Shown here: one piece after another, positions 47,601 to 61,271 of the stretch
Position numbering within the stretch: position 1 is the stretch's first letter
Layout of the letters: each line of letters begins with the position of its first letter
Source of the DNA: Daphnia carinata
Taxonomy: Eukaryota > Arthropoda > Branchiopoda > Diplostraca > Daphniidae
DNA: 64,000 bases
Reading direction: 5' to 3'
Assembly (NCBI RefSeq): GCF_022539665.2
Contig: NC_081333.1
Span: forward strand, 2,542,001-2,606,000
Notes under the pieces: generated by a model
Databases searched by the model: none
Told to the model about the DNA's origin: nothing
The model's input: the letters and a program-made list of their open reading frames with translations, nothing else
Program-made: the position numbers and the translations under genes

Positions 47601-50600
47601 TGTGCAAGAGCCAGCCGCCGTGCCAGAATACATTCCAGTGGAAGAGATCTTCCGTGCAGAAATGGAGAAAAATCGGCTGTTGCAAGAGCAACAACAACAG
47701 GAGCAAAACGGCGAAAGCCTATTCGATTGGTTCGCACTTCCTTTATCGACGCTAATTGCATCTTTCAGCCAGATGGAAACAAGTGAGGCATTACCCAAGG
47801 CAAGCCTCTATCCCGCACTCCTAGTGTCCGTCACCACGGTGATCTTTCTGACCCTCTACTACTCTGTGCAAAATAAATCGGTTGAGAAAATGCTCAAATC
47901 GCGCATCAGTTTGCTCGATTCGCAGCTCTACGAGAGCCAGTCGGCCAATGAAGAGAGCAGCAATGCGCAAACGAAATTGTCCGAGTACGAGACGAGCATC
48001 GCCGAGTTGCGAAGCCAAAAGGAGCAGGCAGAGGCCGAAAGAGTTGCCATGACTAAGCGGCTGGTTAACTTGGAAAAGGAGCGTGACGCGCTGGAAAAAG
48101 AGGTGGAATGTGCCACCGAATCGGCCACGGAAGCCAATCGCATGTTGGAAGAACTACTGGCGTCGCAGTCGGAGAACGACCAATGGCAGAGGTCGGTCGA
48201 GGTACTCCAACAGCAGCTCAACAGGCAGCAGCAGACGATGGAGAATTTGAATTCCAGCCTGTGCGTGAAAACGGCCGAGAACGAGACGCTGGGCGCTGAG
48301 GTGGAAGAGCTCCGCATCGAGACGGAGCGTTATAAAGTGCGCATCAAGACGTTGCAGAGCGACCTCGAAAACCTGAAGACGTCCAACCGGAATTATCAGC
48401 AGAAGATGGCGCAAGAAGGAGGTGAATTAATGAAACTCAAACAAGATAAGGAGGCGTGGGTCACTGAACGTCGTTCGCTGTCCAATCAGATCAACCGGCA
48501 CGCCAAGGAGATCGAAGAATGGCGGGACAAGGCTGAACAATTGAAAAAATCAATGAAAGCAAAGGAGAATGATCTGGCCAAATCGCTGGAACTGCTCAAA
48601 CAGTCGGGCAATGACGGCCCGTCTGTCCTGCAATTGACATCGCTCGTCCAGCTCGAATCGGAATTAGCCGAAGCCAATCAGAACGTCGAGAGGCTGATGC
48701 GTCAAGTCGATTCGCACGCGGAAGAGAGCCGGCGATTCGACGCTGAGAAGGCCGACTTCCAGCAACGGCTTTCAGAGTTGCAAGCCACTTGTGAAGCTGC
48801 AACTCGAGATAAACGCGAAGCCGAAACGCGATTGGAGGTTTATTATTATTTTTAGTTTTTTATTATTAATAGGCTTGTCACTCTTGACATTTACTCAATT
48901 ATTCCTTTTGAATTCTTTCCTCCCAAGGTTCTGACGAACTACTTCAAAGAGAAGGAAACACAACTCCAGAAGGAATTGGGCACTCACGAAGCCAAACGAG
49001 CCATTACCGAAGAGAACGTTAGCGAGTCAGTCAAAAAGATACTCGAAACGGAGGAAAGCCTGACGTTGTACAAGTCACAGGTTCATACATATTTCTTTCT
49101 TTTTTTTCGAGTGTTGATTATCAGGATCGGCTCGTTTGACAAACCCAATCGCATTTTTGGCGGCAGGTGGAAACGTTGACGAAAGAGATCGAAGAGCAGG
49201 AGCGAAGCTACAAGTCGCGGCTGGCCACTCAGGAAAAGCGGGCGCACGAGAACTGGGTGGCGGCCCGTCAGCTTGAGCGCCGGCTGGAAGAGTCGAAACA
49301 GGAGGCGGCCCAGCTGCGCCATCGGCTTACCCAAGTAGAAAAGGATAAGGAAGCGCTGGTGCTGGTAGCCAAGGAGAACGGGACGGCCAACGGAGCCGCT
49401 GATGTGGACTTGATCAAGCCCGTCATCAAGCGTGAGTCATGTTTGATTGCTGCCTCCCCTTCTATCACTCGCCGTCACCCCTGACCCGTGAAATTGAATT
49501 TAGAAATGCAATAAGTTTTCTTAGCCACGTGGAGTTTTTTTTTTTGCGTGGGCTATGCACTTAGTGGCTTCCGCTGTTCCGTGTGTTCTATTAACCTGTG
49601 CAAAGCGTGACCTCGTCTCCTCAAGTGGCCAAAATGAAACCGAATAGTAGTCAAATTGGGGATGAATAGTTATTTATGGACGACTGCGCCCATTTGCTTC
49701 TATTCCTTTAACGCGGATCGATAGTTGTTGGGAAGAACGCGAGGAAAGAAAGGTCCCTCTTTCGATCCGTTCTCACACATCCCTGGGTTAATTTTCATTG
49801 CTATTGAATGCTTTGAACGTCTTTCAGAACGATATTTTTCCGCTTCTATATGTTCTCTTAACACTAGGGAACCATGCGAAGAAGCACAAAATGATTGCCC
49901 CCTCTCAGTGATCGATTAGCTACAGCTGTTGGGCATAATTTTGCTGCGTTTAATGAGACCTTTCCAACGTGTTTAATGGAATTTTTTTATTTTTTTTTAT
50001 TCAAGGTCCACTTTTAGCCGGGATGGGGAACAATGAAGAGCTGACGATGATGGATCATCCGCCTCTCTTGTCACCACCTATTCCGCCACCGCCACCTGGA
50101 ATGGAACTCGGTTTAGGTGTACCTCCGCCGCCCGGCATGCCCTTTGATTCACTATTCCCTCCACCGCACTTTATTCCGCCAGCTCCGTTCATGCCGCCCG
50201 ATGCGGGCATGCTACCACCCATGCACCTGATGCCTTCCATTCCGCCGCCTCCTTCCGGTATGCTGTCGGATCACCACCGTCCTCCACCGCTGGGCATGAT
50301 TGCCACCGGCAGTTTTGACGTCGATTACCGACGGGACATGGCCGACCCTCCACCTCCTAGACGCTACCCATCGCCGCCACGGCGCTATCCTTCACCCCTA
50401 GGCTCTGAAAGAAGCGTCCGGTCAGATCGTTCAGATCGAATGGATCGTTACGACGATCCTTTTAGGTACGTTTTGATATGAAAATTGGTCAGGGCTTATT
50501 CGAGTGAACTTTATTTTAATTCTTGCTGCATTAGGCCCGTATCTCCTTATGGCAGGCACGGTGGTAGGCCGCGCTCAGTTGGCCGCAGCCGGGACGTCTC

Positions 50601-50941
50601 GCCAGAGCGGCCTCGGAGCTATTCCCCTCTGCCGTCTCCACTCTATCCTCCTCATACCACTGGTAATTAATATTGAAAGAACAACTGCAAACTGTGATGT
50701 TCAGTTGGCTTCTCTTTGAGTAGTGCACTCGCCACAGGACTGGGATGACGGACGAGATTATAACAGGGCACCAATGATGCGACCAAATAACCTTCGGCAC
50801 CCACAATCAGGTGCAATGTTTCGTCACTGATGTGTACACACAGATAGTCATAACTGATTGTTTCTTTCAGGTCCGAAAACGTCATCGCCTCTTATCCAGC
50901 CAATGGATAATGGCGATCGTCATCATCGACCCCAACCTTAA
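44661..50941 (+). CDS. Tango1: Transport and Golgi organization protein 1 (TANGO1/MIA3)
   Basis: An ER-exit-site membrane protein that binds bulky cargo such as collagen in the lumen and recruits COPII on the cytosolic side. Exons 44661-44760, 44897-45030, 45109-48837, 48928-49080, 49167-49431, 50006-50465, 50535-50662, 50724-50810 and 50871-50941 give 1708 aa (human about 1907). Signal peptide MNYSLLLLVFFVVVPYIHG; luminal SH3/MOTH-like domain about 20-105 (LCADPECR, FNAGDEVTIYSKEAG, ELWGAEVRGKRGYIPKRLV); long disordered acidic, Gln/Pro-rich lumen; His-rich tract about 705-800; hydrophobic segment about 948-964; transmembrane helix about 976-999 (LLVSVTTVIFLTLYY); coiled coils about 1000-1450; Pro-rich C domain from about 1461 (PPPPPG repeats) that binds Sec23. 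Exon 50724 uses the AG at 50722-50723; the stronger-looking AG 15 bases later would hit a stop. Confidence 0.94.
47005..47260 (+). repeat. His/Asp/Gly-rich repeat coding tract in TANGO1
   Basis: About 85 codons built of imperfect units such as HDHHHNHD and GHGHGHGHSH, in frame within the large exon. The DNA is an imperfect CAT/CAC-GAT/GAC-rich repeat and is a likely place for length variation. Confidence 0.9.
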
Positions 50942-53900
50942 AAAAAAAACAGAGAACGGAATGCCTGGTTGTTTCTTTTGTTATTATTTTTCTTGATTTT
51001 CTTTTTCATAACAGAATTGAAGCTTCTTTAAGAAAAAAAAAAGGTGGAACGTTTTGTTTGCGTGTTCCTGATTGAACAACAGAGCCGCACGATGTGCCGA
51101 AAATGAAAAAAGAAAACAAAAAGCGAATCGATGTTATACAGAATGAATATAAAAAAAGGAAATGAGATACGAAGAAAGAGAGAAAAAAAAAATCGAACCT
51201 AAAAATTTCTTTTGTTCTGTATTTTGCTTTTGTATTTGTGTGTGCTTGGAAGAGCCGGAAGAGTTTTTTTTTTTTAGTGGGTCATCAAGTAACCCATCCA
51301 GTATTTTTCTTTTTAATAGGGAGGAGGGTAGATTTAACTTGCTCGCCGTCCAGTTAGAAAGCCCAAGACTATAGGGAAAGAAATACGGATGATGTTGAAC
51401 ACCGAAGAAGAAGAACGACTTGTTGGGTGTTTATTTTGTTCTTTTTTTTTTTTTTTCAAGTTACCCAATGGTCCCAATTTATCCTAAAGATTTCATTGCC
51501 CATTTGGCCGTTTTCCCCGAACGGTCGTAAAAGAGAAATGAAAATAGGAGAAAGAGGGGAAGGGTGAAAAAGAAAGTCTTAACATTGAAAACATCTCATT
51601 GCGTTCCTAGTTGGTAGGGCTAAGAATATGTTCCATGTAGTTTAAAGTCTCCCATTGTCAGTTTTTGCCCTTCCGAATAGCCTCAGTTGGTAAACGTTGT
51701 ACACTTTCAAAAACAAATGTTCTATTTGATGATTTTCATTTTCTCATTTTCAATCTTAATCTCTTTCACACTATTTTGTCATGATTGAAGTTGATTTATA
51801 CGCCAGTTTTCCTATTAAAAAACTACCCAAATTTTGATGAATTTTGCCAATAGTTTAGTTTTCCATTTAACATCGACAACTCTTTTGAATTCCTAATTGT
51901 CTCACTCACTGATTATTTTAGAATCATCCCTGCGGAACGGGTTGGACGGTTTTGTTCGTAGGGATCTCCCTCACTCGGATATCGATTGAAGAAAACAGGG
52001 GAGAGCAAGGATCGAATTGAAAAAAAAAAAAGAAAAGTTTATTTTTCTTTCTGCAGGTTGGCGTAGGAAGCAGTATATGGAGGATAACACAAACAATCTC
52101 CTTAATCTTTATTCTTGTGCCATCGTGCGTGAACCGAGTGGATTCAAACGAGCTGCTCGTTCAGATGAGTCTTTGCATGCATCGATGACTCCGCCTAGTT
52201 TCTCAGGATTCGTCGGCAACCTTCGATATCCAAGTTAGTAAAAAAAAAAAATCCATTTGAAAAAAAAAAAATGAATGGCGTGAAAGAGTTCCAATATCGG
52301 ATATCATCCGCATTTGATGACGTTCTGAAAAAGACGTTAATTGCTGAAAAGGAAAACGGCCAGTCGGCGGATCAATCCACTCCATCCATTTTTTTTTTTG
52401 TTGTTGTTTAAACTTGTAAATGTTGCGTTCAAGTAGCTGAAGAAGGCGAGTGTACGTCTGTGTCTATCCTGACTATCAAACAAACGCCTCCGGTAAAAGG
52501 TTAGATGGGTTCAATAGACTATTATCGATATCTCCATTTCTGTATGCAAAACACAATGATGTGCACTCACGTTTTCGACTGTCCAGCGTATAAAGACCAA
52601 AACCAGTAGCCGGGCCGGAGGTTATGATCCTTCTGGTCGGGTATTCTTGTGTAACCAAAGACTTATTTATTTTTTTCTTCTTCTTCTTCTAGGCGAATGA
52701 ATCAAAAACAAGAAACTCAGTCAACTTTGTCAACGCGATGTAACACAAGATGGGTAAGCTTACATTCCGCCAGTCGGTATTTATATTGTCCGAAGACGCG
52801 TGTGTTACTCGACACTAAAGCAACGTACCTTTATGGTAACTAAGATGTTGTACTTTTTAACACAAAAAAAAAAAAAAAACGTCTCTTGTGAAATGTGTAC
52901 CAAACAGCAACGGGATGCAGGTCGCTGGATCCAGCGTAACTTTAGCCGCCCCGAGGATCACAAATCGTAGCCGGAGCATTGAAATCTGATGACGAGAGGA
53001 CAATGTAGACACTCGCATCCGCTTGGCACGCATTCAGGTGATGAAAGAGTCTTTTTCAAGTTGTTATCCTTTATTTGACGCACGCGAACGTCCGTGAATC
53101 GTGGCGGTGGCATGTCAAGATTATTGCTCCAACACTTGGAAAGATGAACTGATCTTGCTTTGGTTTAAAAAAAAAAATGAAACGTGCCCGTTTCGAAAGA
53201 AACACAGCCGGCCCTTCGCTTTCTATGAAGATGGAGAGAAAAACAGGAAAAGAAGTGACTGCCGCGAATGGTTTTCTCCGGAAGCAAAAGAAAGCCATTA
53301 AGTCTCTTTTGCGCCTCGGTTCTTTCCCATTTTTCGTTGCATTCGCACACAACCACCATTGGCTAAAAAGCTTTTCTTCATTCTCTCTCTTATTCCCTCC
53401 TTCGTTCTTCCCTTCTTCTCGTTCTCATCCGATAGTTTTCCATGTTTGTTTTCTTAACGGATCATTTCGCTTTTGGCGTGTATACATACTTTGTAAATAT
53501 TCCCGGATCTCCTCGTCGATGGAGCTGCGAGGCTGCTGGACTGCAATATTACCCTGGCGGCAGTGTAGGTTTTTTTCTTTCTTAATATATAAGTTGTAAA
53601 AGCGGCACATTCGTAGCTGCCGGCCGAAATATAATAATCCTTACTTGATTCATTTCCCATGAAGATAGAAAAGAGGAGATCTCGAGTAATGAGTCTTTCT
53701 TCCGGTCTCTGAAGGGCCTATACAACATCGATAAGACGGACGTAAAAAAAAAAAAAAAACCGGAATAAAAACAAGCTAAAGAAATCGAGAAGAGAAAAAC
53801 AAAACAAACATCTAAAAAGCGGTTTTAGATAGTAGAAATTGTAACACTAAACCGCGGCCAGCCAACACACTCAACAGCCGCAAAAACAAAACTATGCGAC

Positions 53901-56257
53901 TAATGTTACAGTTACGGCCCGTTGATTGTCTACAGCCGACCAGTCCCGCATACTTCCGTTAAACGCCAAAGCGAGGCGGCCCACAGATGCCGTTGGCTGC
54001 GCTTGGCTCTTGTAACGCTGACCCGATATATGCGTATCTATAGGCTCTAAAGAAAAAGGCCGTAATAAAAGAAAACTCACTCGACCGTTGATGTGACGCA
54101 AAGATGCAACACAATACCTACAATGCTCCTAAAAGCTACACGAGCTTTTGTGGCCGATATGATGACATGATGCCTGCAAGGAGTCGATCCTTTTTTTGTG
54201 TATGTGTGGAGAGGGAGATGGAGCGGCCGCTATTGTAGTGCACGCAGCCAACGGGACGACAATAAAAGTACGGAGGTGATGAGGAGCTCTTCGGCATTGC
54301 TTTTCATACAAACAAAAGACAATTTTCGTTTGTACAAGCAAAAAAATGAGAAGTAGAAGGGAAAAAAAAAAAAAATAATAAAAGGTAACGATTTCTCCAT
54401 TCATTTCCAGAAGGGTTCGGTCGTCCGATTGATCGTCAAATTTCTTTTGTTTCGTTCAGGATTTTTTTTTTTGTTTTATTTCACGCTTGGCAACCACGTG
54501 GTTTTATTGTTTGTGGCTGTTGTTCAGTCGGGCTCAAATTCAATTTGTTTCATTTTTTTTGCTGCTGTGATCGTTCGCTTATCCCAGGTCGTCGTTCAAA
54601 ATATTGGTGTGAATCATTGGTCACGTCCATCTTGAACGTTTTTTTTTTTTAGCTTCCAACCTTCTTCTCCTATCCGATTTCAAAACACTAAAGAAAAAAA
54701 AAAATGTACATGCGCAAAAAAAAAAAAAAAACTGAAATGAAAATTTAAGAATGAATCGATTTTTGATGGCCGCAAACACAGAGCGCTGTAAAAAGTTTTG
54801 CGAAGGCCGCCGAAAGTTTCCTATTTGATCAAGTAGCTTATACGCTTGGCCTGTATCATCAAACCCGGTCCGTTTTTATTCCTCCTAGTCATAGCGGATT
54901 TCTGATGCTTCTACTTTTTGATTTCCCTCACCACAACAAATTTTTTTTTTTCCCTTATTATTTTTATGCATCTCGATAAAATATTCTCAGTCGAGTAGGA
55001 AGAGTTTGGTCGGCAACGCCGACGCTCCTGAATTTGCGTAACATTCCTTCTTTTCCGCTCCGCACAGGCGCATTTCGTTTATCTTTTTTTTTTTTTTCTT
55101 AGACTATCCCGTTGCCCGGGAAAAGTATTGATCGGGGTGGTCGCTGAAAGTTGCTGCTGCGCGGTAATATTATCGGCTCGTGAGCCTTTCCAACCTCCCC
55201 TCTACTACCCCCCCCCCCCCCCCCCCCCCCCCCCAAAACCAACTCCTCCCTGGAGTTTGGCCACGGCTCTGTGCTGGCCAAGCCATGGCGTCCTATAAGA
55301 CCTGCGTCTCAACTTGCCGGGGCCCCCAACGTAACTAACAAAACGGAGATGAGCAGTTGGGTTGGGTGAGAAAAATAAAAGGGGAGGCGGGGTAAGAAGG
55401 CAAAAAAAAAAAAAGGGAAGGTTTCCTATATAGCTCCGTAGAGACGGACTTTCTAACAGAGACGGGGTGTAGTATTGTGTTCTGTCTAGTGTGTCTTTGG
55501 TCGTCGAGCGTCAGAGTCGATGCGACTACGACATCATCAAGTCGCAGCCGTTTCTACAGCCCAGTTTTCAATTTTTGTGACACATTTACGTTTGTGTGTA
55601 GTGCAGTGTAAGGATGCATTTCTAACAAAAAATAACGTGTCTTACCCTGCTCTACCCAAACGTGTGACGTCGACATTTTGATTATCGACGAGAAAGAAAA
55701 AAGCGGACCCTACCCCCAATCGGATTTTGTTCGCCATTTTCCCCCTTTTCTTTTTAAGTCTTTGGTTGTGTGTGTCTGGATTTTGTACGTTGGCCGATCT
55801 CCTCCTCCTCGCCACACAAAAGGAGAAATAACATTTTCGTGAGCTGCAGCCGACTTGATAATCACACCATCACGCCGTCCGTGATGGACTTGCCTTGTCG
55901 GTCTCGGTCGATCAATCGAAGTGGAACCTAGAGCCGACGCTACCTACCCCCCACTCTCCCGTTCGTTCGTACCATTTCACCTACATTTTCTCGGACTTGG
56001 GAGAACAACAGACTTCCCTTCCTTATTATTATTCTACATATAGAGCACAACCCATCTTCTGGCGATTTTTTCAACTTGATTGAACTCGTTTTGTTTGTGT
56101 TCCAAGAGAAGGAATCATTTTCTTTTTGTTTCTCTTTTTTGAGTGTCTTTTCATTGCTTTCAAAGCCAAGAAGAGATTTTGTTGCTATTAAAACTGGTCT
56201 AGGGGAGTGTTCTTGGAACGGCTCACAGTGTGTGGAATAGTGTGGAACACGGAGACA
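50942..56257. other. Gap between TANGO1 and neurexin
   Basis: 5.3 kb. The left part is TANGO1 3' UTR (A-rich, short). The middle contains two short exon-like blocks (52057-52238 and 52437-52492; see findings). The right part, from about 55450, is probably neurexin 5' UTR and core promoter region, preceded by a 27-base C run. No protein-coding gene is recognised. Confidence 0.5.
55208..55234 (+). repeat. C27 homopolymer
   Basis: Uninterrupted run of C about 1 kb upstream of the neurexin start codon. Confidence 0.9.
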
Positions 56258-59200
56258 ATGGAGACGGCCAACCGACGGCGTCCGTCGTCGTTGCAATGGT
56301 GGCCCGTGTTGATCGCTTCGTTGGCGCTGTTCGGTTGGCCGATCAGCAGTAGTCGGTGGCAAGTGGCCGCATCGTCGCCATTCACGCTGGAAGGATCGCT
56401 AAATTCTTACGCCCAACTACGCAAATGGAACGCCGCATTGAACGGCACTCTGCAACTGGAGTTCCGCTCGACGCAGCCTAGCGGCCTGCTCATCTACACA
56501 GACGATGGCGGCAAATTCGATTTCTTCGAATTGAAGTTAGTCGAAGGCGCTCTGAGACTGCGCTACAATTTAGGCGCCGGTGCTCAGATTTTGACGGTTG
56601 GTCGCAACCTGAGCGACGGACATTGGCATAATGTCACCATTAAACGCAACGGCGAGCAAACGGCGCTCACCGTCGACCACGTGACGGTGACCCGAGCGTC
56701 GCGCGGCAAAGAGTTCACCTTCGGCAACCTGGCCACCAATTCGGCCGTCTATTTTGGCGGCTTGCCCGCTTGGTACAGCGCCGAACTGACCCGTCTCGCC
56801 CTACCGAGCGTCCTCTTCGAGCCGCGCTACAGAGGCGACCTGCGCAACGTCATCTACTCGGACGCCGTCGGCCAACATCCACGCCAACAGGAAATCCTCG
56901 AGTCTCAAGTAAGAGCCCGCACCGTTTCTCTTGATTGTTTATTTATTTTTTTTTTTTTAAGATGGGCCGGGCTGACAGTTCACATCCTCCTATCCCCCCC
57001 CCCCCTTCTCGAGAGAGAGAAAACAAAAACTGAGCTCCTTTTCCTTACACTTTGTTTGTCTCGACAACCGCAAGAATTCACGCGCGTTTTATTCCACAAC
57101 GTTAGGCACGAATGCGGGCAATAGATAGGAAGATTTTCTTTGACGTCCTGTCAACCACGTTGAATTTAAATATGAATCGCGGGTATTGATTTTAATACCC
57201 CGCTGAAATCGAAAGACCAACTTCAGAATATAGAGACTCTCTTAACGTTCTTGTTGCCCTCTCCGTACTCATAATTCCCCGGGATCACGATTCATCCGTT
57301 TACACACATGAGTTGACCTATATATGTATATATATACTACTCCCCCCCCCAAGTTTGATCTATTCAAAATGTTACGTTCTGCAACGAGGTTCTTTTTAGC
57401 CTTCTTGTAGCAGAAACTCACGCACAGTCGTGCATCGTACCCACGTCCCTTTTAATTAATTTTGTTTTTTCTTACCTCTTCGTGTTTATGGTGTCGAATA
57501 TCGTTTTTAGATATATATATTATTTGATCCATTTTTATCTCTTTTCTCATTGAGTCCAGGCTATAGGACAAAAATTTCCCCGACAAACAATTCGTTGGTC
57601 ATACATAGCGGGAATTAAATAATGCATATTTCTATTACAAAGTTGCGCATAAACGGACACATCCAAAGGCTTTTAAGTGAAGTTCTGAGCGACAGCGTAT
57701 AGGACTGCAGATATTCATTGCGTGCACGTTCATTTCCACTTAAATCTTTAAGCTCACTGTTTTCATTTCTCCCTTTTGTGCTCTTTATTTAACTTGACAT
57801 TTTGCAAGCCCTCCCCCAAAAAAATGTATGCAGAACGATGTGTATAAGTAGACGTACACGACGCCTGCCCGTAATGTGTAAAAGCGCTGCGGCAACGCTC
57901 TTTTTTCATTTGGCTTAAGCCAAATCTCTCGCTGGAAAAGATAATGCACTCGGAACATTTTCTGATTTTGTAATTTAGGGGCCATGCTACGAATTTGTTG
58001 TGAGCAAGCTGTATACACATTACGCAATCTACTTTCGTCTAACAAGGGAGTTTGCGTGTCGTGCGGACGAGATGCGTAGTCATGCAGAAATCCTGCCGAC
58101 CATATTCCCCCCCCCCCGCTCACGCTGTTACGCCCTCTATGTACGCACGTGATACCTGACTGGATAAAGTTGAAACTAGACAAAATATAAATTACTGGCG
58201 AGAGTGAACGCGGGATGGACGAGCAAAGCAGTGCGACTCGGCAGTGTTTTGAATGAAATTCGGAGTACACACGATCAAAGACCTCGTGAAATCCATCTAA
58301 TTATCTCTGCCTTTTCTGTTGATTATCATCGCTCTCACTGCCCTGCACCCACCCGTCCGCCAGATGAAAAGCTTTAACGTAGAACTTGAAACCTTACCTT
58401 GGACTATACCAGTCTCTTTTTTTATCTACGTCTAAGAAGAAGAAGAAGAAAACTATACGATTGTTCAAGAAGAAATGAAACCAAACAAAAAGAAATGCCG
58501 AAACAAAGAAATTCTCTGTCGGTCGTGCACTCTATTCTTTCCCTGATACAGACGTCTGTGCTGCATCCGGTGCCGATTCCGGCCCAGGGCACACTTCCTG
58601 TCTAGTCTGCAACACTATAAGAAAATATGGAATGCATTGATGGCAGTTGTGTTATAGTCAGATCAAGCGAATAGTCATCGTTCGATTGTCCTTTGTTCAA
58701 CCTCGAATCATTTTTATTATCGAGAAACTTTCACAGATTGAAGCTCACTGTCCTCTGCCCCAATAAAAAGAAATATGGAATAATGACACGTGGCAATAGT
58801 TCCCAGCAGAGGGGGATCACGATTGTCATTAACCGTGAAGGAAACCAAAACCAATCAAATGAGATTATCTGCAATTGTGTGAAAACCTGAGGATATATCT
58901 CGAGATCTTGCCATTTTGACATGTAATTTGAATCAGGGCTAATCGTTAATTACTCGGCTGCTATTCTAACTGTTGTTTGTAAATATTGCGAAAATGAAAA
59001 ACGCTTTAAATGTCACGAGACTCGTAAGAACCTTTCGTTTACACTGTACACAACTTGATCCCTCAAAGTAGAGCAATGCATAAATCATTTGTCGCCCCCA
59101 CGTAGACTCTGAATTCTTAGAAATGCAAAAAAACAAAAACATGAGGGTAATATTGGCGCTAGATGGAATATGTAGCCTCACTTGCGACGTGACTCTACGT

Positions 59201-61271
59201 GAATAGAATAACGATATCACATCGAAACCTTTGGTGTTTCAACATGTTCCATTTTGCAAGGCCGATATACGAAAGAAGAAATTACAGCCTCGTCTTTATC
59301 TACTCCTCATTCTTCTAGTGGAACAGCTGGGCGCTGTCCGTTAGCTGAAGATTGACATCTCACCGTGTAAACGTAATTTGTCATACTCATTGTTTTTTTA
59401 AAACGTGGAATTAGAACACTATGACGGCTTAAACAAGCTCACGTATCCACTTTGTGTTTATTATTAAAACGTCCAAGGATGCATATGGCAATCAATTTTT
59501 ACAATGAGGTCAGGGTGGCACATGAATTGTCAATTACATTTCGGCACGCTACTTGCACGAGATTCCCCATTGGAGAAAGGGACCCTGGTTCACCGCTACC
59601 GTTCTCGACGTACTTTCTTTGCCTGTCACCGCAGCAATCATTTTTCGATTACCGCGAAAATGTGGGCAGATGGCACTCTGCAGCGTGGGTGTTTTCTTTT
59701 TGTTTAGTTAGAATACATATCCCCAATGAATAGTTTTTTTTTTATCTAGATCGTGGACAACTATTAACGATCAACAAAACGTCTTCGCAGAGTTAACTTC
59801 GGTGAATTTTAGCAATGACGTCAAACGTGCCAGATGGCGTGCTGTTACTGGAGAAGCATCAACTGATACTTGGGTCTTTTTAGAAGTACATGGATTGACC
59901 GTAAAAGACCCTCTGTAGGTACTTGCATCGAAGAGATCGAATTATTGGGTCACCGCCATTTCCCGCGTGCCCCAATCTAATATAGCGTGACCCTGTTAGA
60001 AGTTGGATGCAATACTCGTGTTTGTTTCACGTTCTTCCTTTCTTACGTTGGGACTCCAGTTGCGTAGGCGGCAGGGCGTAGGTGGGGTATTTAAAAAAAT
60101 ACAAATGGTGGATCTATTCTGATGTATTGACTCGGATGTTTGATAGACGAGACTCGAGAGGCATCGTGAAACGACCCTGCGGGGAAATGCAAAGCACCGT
60201 TGGCTTTCTGTTTTTATCATTTTTGCAAAAAAAGAAGAAGATGAAAAGACAAAAGACGTTAGAAAATATGAGGCACCCACTAGAAGATTGCGAGGACAAA
60301 TAGATTTTGTCGTTTGAAATACAATGCCATATCGTGTTATCTCCTTTGCCCGTCCATCGGCTTTATGGTCTTGTATGATGACGAAAGACACACGCGTACC
60401 ATCAAGCGAGCAGCGAAATAGACGAGTCGAGTGTCTATTAAATAGTAAAAGTGTTGGAACATTTGAACTTTTTCTTTCTGAGAACAGTCTGTGATATTTG
60501 CTTTTTGTGGTGCAGTTGTTGAGTTTTATTGAACTGTTTGTTTGTCACACTCTGTCTGATCTCATTCTCTGTTGACAACAAACATTTGGACTTTTTAGTG
60601 CAAACTTCCAGTTCATTTGGATTTACATATCGTGTTGCGATCAACATTATACCCGTGTCACTTGTGTAATCCAGCACAATCGACGAGCAAACATCGATCA
60701 CAGTGTCACTCTTTTCGACTTATATACTTCATTGATCTTTTCGTTTTTCCCTCTGCTCAATGACAGATGCAATAGATTCGCAGAATCCACGTCGCCTTTT
60801 TTTTTTTGCTTCTGCGAAAAGAAGGAAATGATTCTGTTATTTCCCAACTGGTACATAATTCCGTTTAGAAAACAATAGTCAGTGAGACTGTGTGATTCGC
60901 ACACGAGATTCTAACTCCTTTAAGAGCTGATTACATTCTTCGATGTACATCAGTGTCGTAAAGAGAATCAGTGACACTCAATGGAATCAACGAATCAAGT
61001 GAACCAAACACATTGATGTGGATTCCGTGCGTGCTGAACGCGTGACACATGAGCAATTCCGGAATGCTTTCCATGTGCTGCCTTCTATTGTTTCTTTTAG
61101 TCTCATCCCCCTTTCTTGTTTTTCTGTTGTCTTAGGGAGTACGAGTCAGCCAGTTCGACATGTGCGTTCAACACGATCCTTGCCAGCACGGAGGTATTTG
61201 CATCAACACGGACACGGGCCCCGTTTGCGAATGCAGGAATCTCGATTATGACGGACCGTTTTGTGAGAAAG
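56258..61271 (+). CDS. Nrx-1: Neurexin-1, first two coding exons (partial)
   Basis: Presynaptic adhesion receptor; its LNS domains bind neuroligin and other partners. Exon 56258-56908 gives a signal peptide (WWPVLIASLALFGWPISS) and LNS/laminin-G domain 1, about residues 41-205: FTLEGSLNSYAQLRKWN, LLIYTDDGGKFDFFELKLVEG, LSDGHWHNVTIKRNGE, VYFGGLP, YRGDLRNVIYSD. Exon 61136-61271 gives EGF-like repeat 1 with six Cys (C..HDPCQHGGICINTDTGPVCEC..PFCEK). Both exons join in phase 0 over a 4.2-kb intron, the position of the first alternative splice site in vertebrate neurexins (from memory). The second exon ends in phase 1 at a good donor, so LNS2 and the rest lie beyond the window. The start ATG (56258) is the first that opens the leader. 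Confidence 0.93.
56909..61135 (+). other. Neurexin intron 1
   Basis: 4.2 kb, moderately AT-rich, with short open frames on both strands but none with recognised features. TGACGTCA occurs at 59816. Confidence 0.5.

Noticed and set aside
50737-50810. Alternative start of TANGO1 exon 8 at the AG of CGCCACAG
   Set aside because: It gives a stop after three codons, whereas the AG at 50722-50723 keeps the frame.
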